Assembly (NCBI GenBank): GCA_009746045.1
Contig: RPFO01001081.1
Location: forward strand, 50,448 to 114,447
Reading direction: 5' to 3'
DNA length: 64,000 nucleotides
DNA from: Mesostigma viride
Lineage: Eukaryota > Streptophyta > Mesostigmatophyceae > Mesostigmatales > Mesostigmataceae
In this document: piece after piece, positions 46,701 through 57,627 of the stretch
Layout of the letters: every line of letters begins with the position of its first letter
Numbering within the stretch: position 1 is the stretch's first letter
Translations under genes and position numbers: made by a program
The notes under the pieces: model-generated
What the model was told of the DNA's origin: nothing
Database searches by the model: none
Seen by the model: the letters and a program-made list of their open reading frames with translations, nothing else

Positions 46701-49024
46701 GCCGGCCCTTGCGTGCGCGGTGTGTGTACATGTGTGGGCAGTTGCCCCTTGCGTGCGCGGTGGATGTACGTGTGTGTGCATGCCGGCAATTGCGTGCAAG
46801 GTGTGTGTACGTGTGTGTGCAGCCGCCCCTTGCGTGCGCGGTGTATGTACGTGTGTGTGCAGCCGCCCCTTGCGTGCGCGGTGTATGTACGTGTGTGTGC
46901 AGCCGCCCCGTGGTTGCGCGGTGGATGTACATGTGAGTGCAGCCGTCCCTTCCGTGCATGGTGTGTACGTGTGTGTGCAGTTGCCCCTTGCGTGCGCAGT
47001 GTATGTACGTGTGTGTGCATGCCGGCCCTTGCGTGCATGGTGTATGTACGTGTGTGTGCAGCCGGCCCTTGCGTGCATGGTGTGTGTAGATGTGTGTTCA
47101 TCCTTGTCCTTGCGTGCATGGTGTATGTACATGTGGGTGCAGGCGCCCCTTGCGTGCGCGGTGGATGTACATGTGCGGGCAGTGGGTGTGTTTGCATGCC
47201 AGCAATTGCGTGCATGGTGTGTGTACGTGTGTGTGCAGCCGCCCCTTGCGTGCGCGGTGTGTGTACGTGTGTGTGCACTCGCCCCTTGCGTGCGCGGTGG
47301 ATGTACATGTGTGTGCAGCCGCCCCTTGCGTGCATGGTGTATGTAAGTGTGTGTGCAGCCGCCCCGTGGTTGCGCTGTGGATGTACATGTGAGTGCAGCC
47401 GTCCCTTCCGTGCATGGTGTGTGTACGTGTGTGTGCAGTTGCCCCTTGCGTGCGCAGTGTATGTACGTGTGTGTGCCGTTGCCCCAAGCGTGCATTGTGT
47501 GTGTAAGTGTGTGTGCAGCCGGCCCTTGCGTGCATGGTGTGTGTAGATGTGTGTTCATCCTTGTCCTTGCGTGCATGGTGTGTGTACATGTGGGTGCAGC
47601 CGCCCCTTGCGTGCGCGGTGTGTGTACGTGTGTGTGCACTCGCCCCTTGCGTGCGCGGTGGATGTACATGTGTGTGTAGCCGCCCCTTGCGTGCATGGTG
47701 TATGTAGGTGTGTGTGCAGCCGCCCCTTGCGTGCGCGGTGTATGTACGTGTGTGTGCAGCCGTCCCTTGCGTGCGCGGTGTGTGTACGTGTGTGTGCAGC
47801 CGCCCCATGCGTGCATGGTGAGTGTAAGTGTGTGTGCAGCCGGCCCTTGCGTGCGCGGTGTGTGTACATGTGAGTGCAGCCGCCCCAAGCGTGCGCGGTG
47901 TGTGTACATGTGTGTGCAGTTGCCCCTTGCGTGCGCGGTGGATGTACGTGTGTGTGCATGCCGGCCCTTGCGTGCATGGTGTGTGTACGTGTGTGTGCAG
48001 CCGCCCCTTGCGTGCATGGTGGATGTACGTGTGTGTGCAGTCGCTCCTTGCGTGCATGGTGGATGTACGTGTGTGTGCAGGCGTCCCTTGCGTGCGCGGT
48101 GTGTGTGTAAGTGTGCGTGCACTCGCCCCTTGCGTGCATGGTGTGTGTACGTGTGTGTGCAACCGCCCCTTGCATGCGCGGTGTATGTACATGTGAGTGC
48201 AGCCGCTCCTTGCGTGCATGGTGGATGTACGTGTGTGTGCAGTCGCCCCTTGCGTGCGCGGTGTGTGTGTAAGTGTGCGTGCAGTCGCTCCTTGCGTGCG
48301 CGGTGGATGTACGTGTGTGTGCAGCCGCCCCTTGCATGCGCGGTGTATGTGTAAGTGTGCGTGCACTCGCCCCTTGCGTGCATGGTGTGTGTACATGTGA
48401 GTGCAGTCGCTCCTTGCGTGCGCGGTGGATCTACGTGTGTGTGCACTTGCCCCTTGCGTGCGCGGTGGATGTACGTGTGTGTGCAGTTGCCCCTTGCGTG
48501 CATGGTGTGTGTACGTGTGTGTGCAGCCGCCCCTTGCGTGCGCGGTGTATGTACGTGTGTGTGCAGCCGCCCCTTGCGTGCGCGGTGTATGTACGTGTGT
48601 GTGCATGCCGGCCCTTGCGTGCATGGTGTGTGTACGTGTGTGTGCAGCCGCCCCTTGCATGCGCGGTGTATGTACGTGTGTGTGCAGTCGCTGCTTGCGT
48701 GCATGGTGTGTGTACGTGTGTGTGCATGCCGCCCCTTGCGTGCGCGGTGTGTGTACGTGTGTGTGCAGTTGCCCCTTGCGTGCGCGGTGGATGTACGTGT
48801 GTGTGCACTCGCCCCTTGCGTGCGCGGTGGATGTACGTGTGTGTGCACTCGCCCCTTGCGTGCGCGGTGGATGTACGTGTGTGTGCACTCGCCCCTTGCG
48901 TGCGCGGTGGATGTACGTGTGTGTGCAGGCGTCCCTTGCGTGCGTGGTGTATGTACATGTGAGTGCCGTCGCCCCAAGCGTGCATGGTGTGTGTACGTGT
49001 GTGTGCAGTTGCCCCTTGCGTGCA
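37777..49024 (+). repeat. 40-bp satellite array, left block (~280 monomers)
   Basis: The consensus monomer is GTGTATGTACGTGTGTGTGC followed by AGCCGCCCCTTGCGTGCGCG (40 bp). Variants at fixed positions include CAGTTGCCCC, CACTCGCCCC, CATGCCGGCCC, CATCCTTGTCC and CAGTCGCTCC, and GCGTGCATGG against GCGTGCGCGG. Stop codons are almost absent in most frames, so ORFs of over 1,000 codons appear on both strands. These are Cys/Val-rich on + and His/Thr/Arg-rich on -, and are not genes. Higher-order duplications are obvious: about 42,490-43,870 recurs at +1,540 bp, and part of it again about 2,142 bp further on. About 21 nt of each monomer is strictly alternating purine-pyrimidine. Confidence 0.97.
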
Positions 49025-51030
49025 TTTTGTGAGCTCACGCTCGTTCTATCTATGACCTGCGGAAGTCTCAAAGGGGGAGGGGAGGCCGCAGTAGACAGGT
49101 CTGACTAGGTAGCCAGTACTAGGGGGGGGGGTACGGTGTTGTGGGGGGGGGGTACCGGGGACGGTACTGTGGACCGGGTCCAATTTGTGTTGTGGACCGG
49201 GGGCAGTCCTGTGGACCGGGGACGGCGCGGCGCCACTGGCCGGTTGGTCAGTGGGCTGGCGTCCGTCACCCCACCTACGACTAGGTAGACGGTGGATACT
49301 TAGGGTTGTGGCGGGGCAACAACCACTCCTCTTTGCAGCTGTGTCGACGGCCCACTGACGGCGTGTGTGCACTGCTATGGCGGTGCCGAATGTAAATCAC
49401 AGCTACCGGCCTCCGAATTATTATTCGGGGGCCTGTTTTATTTAAGGTTATGACGGCTGCGCGACGGGGGTCGGCAGCACCCCAATAACTTGCCGTTCGA
49501 AGTGCAGGCGGTAGCTGCCAGTGCCAGATTGTTTTATTTCTGCTGCGTTGTACTCGCCACCCCGGGCTCGCGGGAGGGGTCTGGATAGACGCGGGAGTGA
49601 CTCTTGATCGGACAACTAAAGCGGGGCAGTCGTGGTGCTAGGGTGGCAACAGCTACAGGCGGAGGGGGAATACGCCGCAGGCAAGTTCGTGGTGTATCGT
49701 ATGTGCTGGGCCTGGCTAATGAATATCGTCAAGAATAGTGCATGAGCGCGCTATACGAGCATGGGAAGAAGGGGGAATCGAGCCCCCAGGCCAGCATAGG
49801 AGCGGGGTGGCTGCAGCCCCAGCGCCAGGGGGGCAGCACCCTAAACAGCCTAACATTTCCTCGTGCCAAGTGAGGCGACAGCGGCCGGCGGCCAGCGCGG
49901 AATGGTGGGGTCGTTGCCGCGTAATTTAAGCGGGGACGAGTTGTTGGGACTGACGGTGCACAGCGGGGAAGGGGAAGGATGTAGGGCGGGGCGATAGCGG
50001 ATCCCAGACGCAGCTGCGTCATTGGGGTGCCGGGGGTGCTATGCCTGTGAAGAAAGGTGTACAAAGAATTGCCGAGCCTGCAGGGGTGGCTGCCGAGGGC
50101 AGTGCCCATATGGGTGAGAACCCCCCCGAGTGGGGGGTCCCTACGGGGATACTTTTGGCTTCCCCCTTGTATTGCCGCCTGGTTAATGAAGCACTGGTAG
50201 CGGCAGGGGACAAGGGGGGCGACGAGAAGTCTGGGCCATACGACAGCTTGCGGCCAAGTGGCCAGGTAGTGGGTGCGGGATGTTACAAAGCCCAGGTCCT
50301 CTTGACTGGCCCAGGTCCTTATGACTGGTATGATGTTTCGGCCCTTGTTGTGTGGCCTAGTTAGCTTAGAAACTGCAGATTCTTAGGTTAGCTAATGGCT
50401 TGGACGTGTGCCTAACACGTATTTGTAATAAACATGTTTCTCTGGCAGCCCCTCACTCCAATGGAACTAAAGCAGCAATTGGATTTTGTGAGCTCACGCT
50501 CGTTCTATCTATGACCTGCGGAAGTCTCAAAGGGGGAGGGGAGGCCGCAGTAGACAGGTCTGACTAGGTAGCCAGTACTAGGGGGGGGGGTACGGTGTTG
50601 TGGGGGGGGGTACCGGGGACGGTACTGTGGACCGGGTCCAATTTGTGTTGTGGACCGGGGGCAGTCCTGTGGACCGGGGACGGCGCGGCGCCACTGGCCG
50701 GTTGGTCAGTGGGCTGGCGTCCGTCACCCCACCTACGACTAGGTAGACGGTGGATACTTAGGGTTGTGGCGGGGCAACAACCACTCCTCTTTGCAGCTCC
50801 CACCCACCCACCCTTGCTGCCAGACGGATGTTACAAAGCCCAGGTCCTCTTGACTGGCCCAGGTCCTTATGACTGGTATGATGTTTCGGCCCTTGTTGTG
50901 TGGCCTAGTTAGCTTAGAAACTGCAGATTCTTAGGTTAGCTAATGGCTTGGACGTGTGCCTAACACGTATTTGTAATAAACATGTTTCTCTGGCAGCCCC
51001 TCACTCCAATGGAACTAAAGCAGCAATTGG
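49025..51030. other. Non-satellite insert in the satellite: a 1,459-bp unit and its 547-bp deleted copy
   Basis: Unit 1 (49,025-50,483) and unit 2 (50,484-51,030) start with the same TTTTGTGAGCTCACGCTCG and end with the same GGAACTAAAGCAGCAATTGG. Unit 2 lacks about 900 bp (corresponding to 49,339-50,278), replaced by a short CCCACCCACCCACC filler. The satellite phase (GCGTGCA | TGGTG) is continuous across the whole insert. Both units end with TTTGTAATAAAC, which includes TGTAA, the usual green-algal polyadenylation signal. The G-rich runs near 49,121 and 50,581 are homopolymers. Confidence 0.85.
50041..50364 (+). CDS. Hypothetical small ORF in the satellite insert
   Basis: An open reading frame of 107 codons starting MPVKKGVQRIAEPAGVAAEG and ending DWYDVSALVVWPS. 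It is followed 60 bp later by TGTAATAAAC, a plausible polyadenylation signal. The last ~30 codons are repeated in unit 2 (50,825-50,912). I recognise no domain. It may be the 3' end of a larger captured gene rather than a gene in its own right. Confidence 0.25.
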   Translation: MPVKKGVQRIAEPAGVAAEGSAHMGENPPEWGVPTGILLASPLYCRLVNEALVAAGDKGGDEKSGPYDSLRPSGQVVGAGCYKAQVLLTGPGPYDWYDVSALVVWPS

Positions 51031-54000
51031 ATGGTGTGTGTACGTGTGTGTGCAGCCGCCCCTTGCGTGCGCGGTGTATGTGTAAGTGTGCGTGCACTCG
51101 CCCCTTGCGTGCATGGTGTGTGTACGTGTGTGTGCATGCCGGCCCTTGCGTGCATGGTGTGTGTACGTGTGTGTGCAGCCGCCCCTTGCATGCGCGGTGT
51201 ATTTACACGTGTGTGCAGCCGCCCCTTGCGTGCATGGTGTATGTACATGTGAGTGCACTCGCCCCTTGCGTGCGCGGTGTATGTGCATGTGAGTGCAGTC
51301 GCTCCTTGCGTGCATGGTGTGTGTACGTGTGTGTGCAGCCGCCCCTTGCGTGCGCGGTGTATGTACGTGTGTGTGCAGTCGCTCCTTGCGTGCATGGTGT
51401 GTGTACGTGTGTGTGCAGTTGCCCCTTGCGTGCATGGTGTGTGTACGTGTGTGTGCAGCCGCCCCTTGCATGCGCGGTGTATTTACACGTGTGTGCAGCC
51501 GCCCCTTGCGTGCATGGTGTATGTACATGTGAGTGCAGTCGCTCCTTGCGTGCATGGTGTGTGTACGTGTGTGTGCAGCCGCCCCTTGCGTGCGCGGTGT
51601 ATGTACGTGTGTGTGCAGTCGCTCCTTGCGTGCATGGTGTGTGTACGTGTGTGTGCAGTTGCCCCTTGCGTGCATGGTGTGTGTACGTGTGTGTGCAGCC
51701 GCCCCTTGCATGCGCGGTGTATTTACACGTGTGTGTGCAGTTGCCCCTTGCGTGCGCAGTGTATGTACGTGTGTGTGCATGCCGGCCCTTGCGTGCATGG
51801 TGTATGTACGTGTGTGTGCAGCCGGCCCTTGCGTGCATGGTGTGTGTACATGTGTGTTCATCCTTGTCCTTGCGTGCATGGTGTATGTACATGTGGGTGC
51901 AGGCGCCCCTTGCGTGCGCGGTGGATGTACATGTGCGGGCAGTGGGTGTGTTTGCATGCCAGCAATTGCGTGCATGGTGTGTGTACGTGTGTGTGCAGCC
52001 GCCCCTTGCGTGCGCGGTGTGTGTACGTGTGTGTGCACTCGCCCCTTGCGTGCGCGGTGGATGTACATGTGTGTGCAGCCGCCCCTTGCGTGCATGGTGT
52101 ATGTAAGTGTGTGTGCAGCCGCCCCGTGGTTGCGCTGTGGATGTACATGTGAGTGCAGCCGTCCCTTCCGTGCATGGTGTGTGTACGTGTGTGTGCAGTT
52201 GCCCCTTGCGTGCGCAGTGTATGTACGTGTGTGTGCCGTTGCCCCAAGCGTGCATTGTGTGTGTAAGTGTGTGTGCAGCCGGCCCTTGCGTGCATGGTGT
52301 GTGTAGATGTGTGTTCATCCTTGTCCTTGCGTGCATGGTGTGTGTACATGTGGGTGCAGCCGCCCCTTGCGTGCGCGGTGTGTGTACGTGTGTGTGCACT
52401 CGCCCCTTGCGTGCGCGGTGGATGTACATGTGTGTGTAGCCGCCCCTTGCGTGCATGGTGTATGTAGGTGTGTGTGCAGCCGCCCCTTGCGTGCGCGGTG
52501 TATGTACGTGTGTGTGCAGCCGTCCCTTGCGTGCGCGGTGTGTGTACGTGTGTGTGCAGCCGCCCCATGCGTGCATGGTGAGTGTAAGTGTGTGTGCAGC
52601 CGGCCCTTGCGTGCGCGGTGTGTGTACATGTGAGTGCAGCCGCCCCAAGCGTGCGCGGTGTGTGTACATGTGTGTGCAGTTGCCCCTTGCGTGCGCGGTG
52701 GATGTACGTGTGTGTGCATGCCGGCCCTTGCGTGCATGGTGTGTGTACGTGTGTGTGCAGCCGCCCCTTGCGTGCATGGTGGATGTACGTGTGTGTGCAG
52801 TCGCTCCTTGCGTGCATGGTGGATGTACGTGTGTGTGCAGGCGTCCCTTGCGTGCGCGGTGTGTGTGTAAGTGTGCGTGCACTCGCCCCTTGCGTGCATG
52901 GTGTGTGTACGTGTGTGTGCAACCGCCCCTTGCATGCGCGGTGTATGTACATGTGAGTGCAGCCGCTCCTTGCGTGCATGGTGGATGTACGTGTGCGTGC
53001 AGTCGCTCCTTGCGTGCGCGGTGGATGTACGTGTGTGTGCAGCCGCCCCTTGCATGCGCGGTGTATGTGTAAGTGTGCGTGCACTCGCCCCTTGCGTGCA
53101 TGGTGTGTGTACATGTGAGTGCAGTCGCTCCTTGCGTGCGCGGTGGATCTACGTGTGTGTGCACTTGCCCCTTGCGTGCGCGGTGTATGTACGTGTGTGT
53201 GCAGTCGCTCCTTGCGTGCATGGTGTGTGTACGTGTGTGTGCATGCCGCCCCTTGCGTGCGCGGTGTGTGTACGTGTGTGTGCAGTTGCCCCTTGCGTGC
53301 GCGGTGGATGTACGTGTGTGTGCACTCGCCCCTTGCGTGCGCGGTGGATGTACGTGTGTGTGCACTCGCCCCTTGCGTGCGCGGTGGATGTACGTGTGTG
53401 TGCACTCGCCCCTTGCGTGCGCGGTGGATGTACGTGTGTGTGCAGGCGTCCCTTGCGTGCGTGGTGTATGTACATGTGAGTGCCGTCGCCCCAAGCGTGC
53501 ATGGTGTGTGTACGTGTGTGTGCAGTTGCCCCTTGCGTGCATGGTGTGTGTACGTGTGTGTGCAGCCGCCCCTTGCGTGCGCGGTGTATGTGTAAGTGTG
53601 CGTGCACTCGCCCCTTGCGTGCATGGTGTGTGTACGTGTGTGTGCATGCCGGCCCTTGCGTGCATGGTGTGTGTACGTGTGTGTGCAGCCGCCCCTTGCA
53701 TGCGCGGTGTATTTACACGTGTGTGCAGCCGCCCCTTGCGTGCATGGTGTATGTACATGTGAGTGCAGCCGCCCCTTGCGTGCGCGGTGTATGTGCATGT
53801 GAGTGCAGTCGCTCCTTGCGTGCATGGTGTGTGTACGTGTGTGTGCAGCCGCCCCTTGCGTGCGCGGTGTATGTACGTGTGTGTGCAGTCGCTCCTTGCG
53901 TGCATGGTGTGTGTACGTGTGTGTGCAGTTGCCCCTTGCGTGCATGGTGTGTGTACGTGTGTGTGCAGCCGCCCCTTGCATGCGCGGTGTATTTACACGT

Positions 54001-54674
54001 GTGTGCAGCCGCCCCTTGCGTGCATGGTGTATGTACATGTGAGTGCAGTCGCTCCTTGCGTGCATGGTGTGTGTACGTGTGTGTGCAGCCGCCCCTTGCG
54101 TGCGCGGTGTATGTACGTGTGTGTGCAGTCGCTCCTTGCGTGCATGGTGTGTGTACGTGTGTGTGCAGTTGCCCCTTGCGTGCATGGTGTGTGTACGTGT
54201 GTGTGCAGCCGCCCCTTGCATGCGCGGTGTATTTACACGTGTGTGCAGCCGCCCCTTGCGTGCATGGTGTATGTACATGTGAGTGCAGCCGGCCCCTTGC
54301 GTGCATGGTGTATGTACATGTGTGTGCAGCCGCCCCTTGCGTGCATGGTGTATGTACATGTGAGTGCAGCCGGCCCCTTGCGTGCATGGTGTATGTACGT
54401 GTGTGTGCAACCGCCCCTTGCGTGCATGGTGTGTGTACATGTGAGTGCAGTCGCTCCTTGCGTGCGCGGTGGATGTACGTGTGTGTGCACTTGCCCCTTG
54501 CGTGCGCGGTGGATGTACGTGTGTGTGCATGCCGGCCCTTTCGTGCATGGTGTGTGTACGTGTGTGTGCATCCGGCCCTTGCGTGCATGGTGTGTGTACA
54601 TGTGAGTGCAGTCGCTCCTTGCGTGCTCGGTGTGTGTACGTGTGTGTGCAGCCGCCCCTTGCGTGCATGTACAT
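51031..54674 (+). repeat. 40-bp satellite array, right block (~90 monomers)
   Basis: Same 40-bp family. The stretch at about 51,745-53,550 repeats 47,000-49,020 with a constant offset of 4,760 bp in its middle. 240-bp higher-order units (six monomers) repeat in tandem at 51,293-51,772 and 53,803-54,282. A GTATTTACACGTG variant marks one monomer of each 240-bp unit. Confidence 0.96.
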
Positions 54675-54785
54675 GTTTGAAGAAATAAGCAATAGTGAAT
54701 GGAATAGTAAAAAGAAAATCATTCCAGCATATGTATGTACAAGTTTTTAGTAGTACACTATGACTATCGTCAAACATAACAATTT
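54675..54785. other. AT-rich spacer between satellite blocks of opposite strand bias
   Basis: About 110 bp of ordinary AT-rich sequence where the + strand changes from GT-rich to AC-rich. Confidence 0.6.
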
Positions 54786-57425
54786 TCTATATTTTCATAC
54801 ACACACGAACAACACACCCAACACACACACGCTATGTTTGCACCCAAGACACACACCAACACCTAAAAACAAGACACCAACACACAAGACACCCAACACA
54901 CACCCAAGACACACAATCACACACACGCAACACACACAGAACACACCTAAGTAACACACAACACACATGTACATCCCTCCCCCCCCACACACAACACCAA
55001 CACATGACAATTATAACATGCCACAACACACACACTGACACACATGCCCCAACACACACACACATGCCCCAACACACACACACATGCCCCAACACTGCAC
55101 ACACAACAACACCCAAACACACACCACACACACACAAGACACCCAACACACATACCGAAAACACGCACACACAACACCTACTAAAAACAAGACACCAACA
55201 CACAAGACACCCAACACACACCCAACACACACACACACAATGTTTGCACCCACGACACACACACCCAACACCTAAAAATAAGACACCAACACACAAGACA
55301 CCCAACACACACTTAACACACACACACACAATGTTTGCACCCACGACACACACACCAACACCTAAAAATAAGACACCAACACACAACACACGTACACGTA
55401 CATCCCCCCCCCCCCACAACACCAACACATGACAAATAACATGCAAACAACACACCACACAACACGTACACACACACGCAACACACACCTAGGTCAATCA
55501 CACACAACACACACAAAACACACCTAAGTCACACACAACACACACGTACACCCCCCCACACACACCCAATACCAACACACAAGACACTTGGCATCCCCCC
55601 CCCACACCCACACACCCACACCCACACCCACACCACACATCCAACACACACAACACACACAAAAGACACACAACACACATACCCGACACACACACACGCA
55701 CCCAACGTACACACACACACAACACCTACTAAAAACAAGACACCAACACACAAGACACCCAACACACACCCAAGACACACAATCACACACACACAACACA
55801 CACAGAACACACCTAAGTAACAAACAACACACACGTACATCCCCCCCCCCACACACAACACCAACACATGACAATTAACATGCCACAACACACTGACACA
55901 CATGCCCCAACACACACACACATGCCCCAACACACACACACACATGCCCCAACACTGCACACACAACAACACCCAAACACACACCACACACACAAAAGAC
56001 ACACAACACACATACCGAAAACACGCACACACAACACCTACTAAAAACAAGACACCAACACACAAGACACCCAACACACACCCAACACACACACACACAC
56101 ACAATGTTTGCACCCACGACACCCACACCCAAGACACACACATAACACACCTAAGTAACACACAACACACACGTACATCCCCCCCCACACACACAACACC
56201 AACACACGACAATTAACATGCCATAACACACACACTGACACACATGCCCCAACACACACACATGCCCCAACACTGCATGCACACACAACAACACCCAAAC
56301 ACACACCACACACACACAAGACACCCAACACACATACCGAAAACACGCACACACAACACCTACTAAAAACAAGACACCAACACACAAGACACCCAACACA
56401 CACCCAACACACACACACACACACACACAATGTTTGCACCCACGACACAAACACCCAACACCTAAAAATAAGACACCAACACACAAGACACCCAACACAC
56501 ACTTAACACACACACACACAATGTTTGCACCCACGACACACACACCAACACCTAAAAATAAGACACCAACACACAACACACGTACACGTACATCCCCCCC
56601 CCCCACAACACCAACACATGACAATTAACATGCAAACAACACACCACACAACACATACACACACGCAACACACACCTAGGTCAATCACACACAACACACA
56701 CAAAACACACCTAAGTCACACACAACACACACGTACACCCCCACACACACACCCAATACCAACACACAAGACACTTGGCACCCCCCCCACCACCCACACA
56801 CCCACACCCACACCCACACCACACATCCAACACACACAACACACACAAAAGACACTTAAGTCACACACAACACACACATAACACACCTAAGTCACACACA
56901 ACACACACGTCCATCCCCCCCCCACACTCAACACCAATACATGACAATTAACATGCACACAACACACACAGGCACACGCCCCAACACACACACACACACA
57001 CACACAACATACATACACAGAGCACACACACACGCCCCAACACACACAACACACACAAAAGACACCCAACACACATACCGAACACACACACACACACACT
57101 ATGTTTGCACCCGACATACACACACCCAACACCTACTAAAAACAAGACACCAACACACAAGACACCCTACACACACAACACACACACACACAACACATAT
57201 CCAACACAAACAACACACACACCTAAGTCACACACACAACACACCTACTAAGACACACACACAACACACATGTACCTCCCCCCCCCCACACCCAACATCA
57301 ACACACAAGACACTTTGCACACACCCTACACCCCCCACACCTTTATGAATGCACCCAACACACACACAACACACACGCCCCAACACACATACCCAACATT
57401 CACCCAACACACCCAACATATAAGG
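54786..57425 (-). repeat. AC-rich repeat domain with recurring AATGTTTGCACCC blocks
   Basis: Mostly ACACAC, CACCCAAC and CAAGACACC. A recurring block, AATGTTTGCACCCACGACAC followed by CTAAAAATAAGACACC, appears at about 55,239, 55,330, 56,102, 56,429 and 56,520, with variants at 54,834 and 57,100. Another, ACACATGCCCCAACAC, recurs around 55,040, 55,910 and 56,240. Runs of 8-11 C are common. The apparent ORFs (Thr/His or Val/Cys) are low complexity. Confidence 0.93.
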
Positions 57426-57627
57426 GTAAACATGGTTTAGGAGTGTAGGGGTTTAGGGTTTAAGGCCTACCATACACCCGTATGTAAAAATGCAACAACA
57501 CGCCAAGTCATCCGCCACCATGCAAAAATATATAAACACAACTGGTCATCCTCAACAATAATAGTACCCAATCCGCACTTGGCACTTGTCCAGTTTCGTA
57601 AGTCCAACGGCCGTTGGCTTTGAGAAA

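Noticed and set aside
37777..49024. CRISPR-like array
   Set aside because: Monomers are contiguous variants without constant repeats separated by unique spacers, and the window is eukaryotic.
37578..54777. ORFs of 400-1,781 codons on both strands (Cys/Val-rich and His/Thr/Arg-rich)
   Set aside because: They follow from a 40-bp monomer almost free of stop codons. Forty is not a multiple of three, so one ORF cycles through all frames of the repeat; composition is purely repetitive and both strands are open.
54760..57419. Overlapping Thr/His-rich and Cys/Val-rich ORFs
   Set aside because: Low-complexity AC repeat; no domain, no codon structure and strand-symmetric openness.
57430..57470. Interstitial telomere (GGGGTTTAGGGTTTAAGG)
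   Set aside because: Only about two TTTAGGG-like units; too short to distinguish from chance, although CCCTACA repeats also occur near 37,360.
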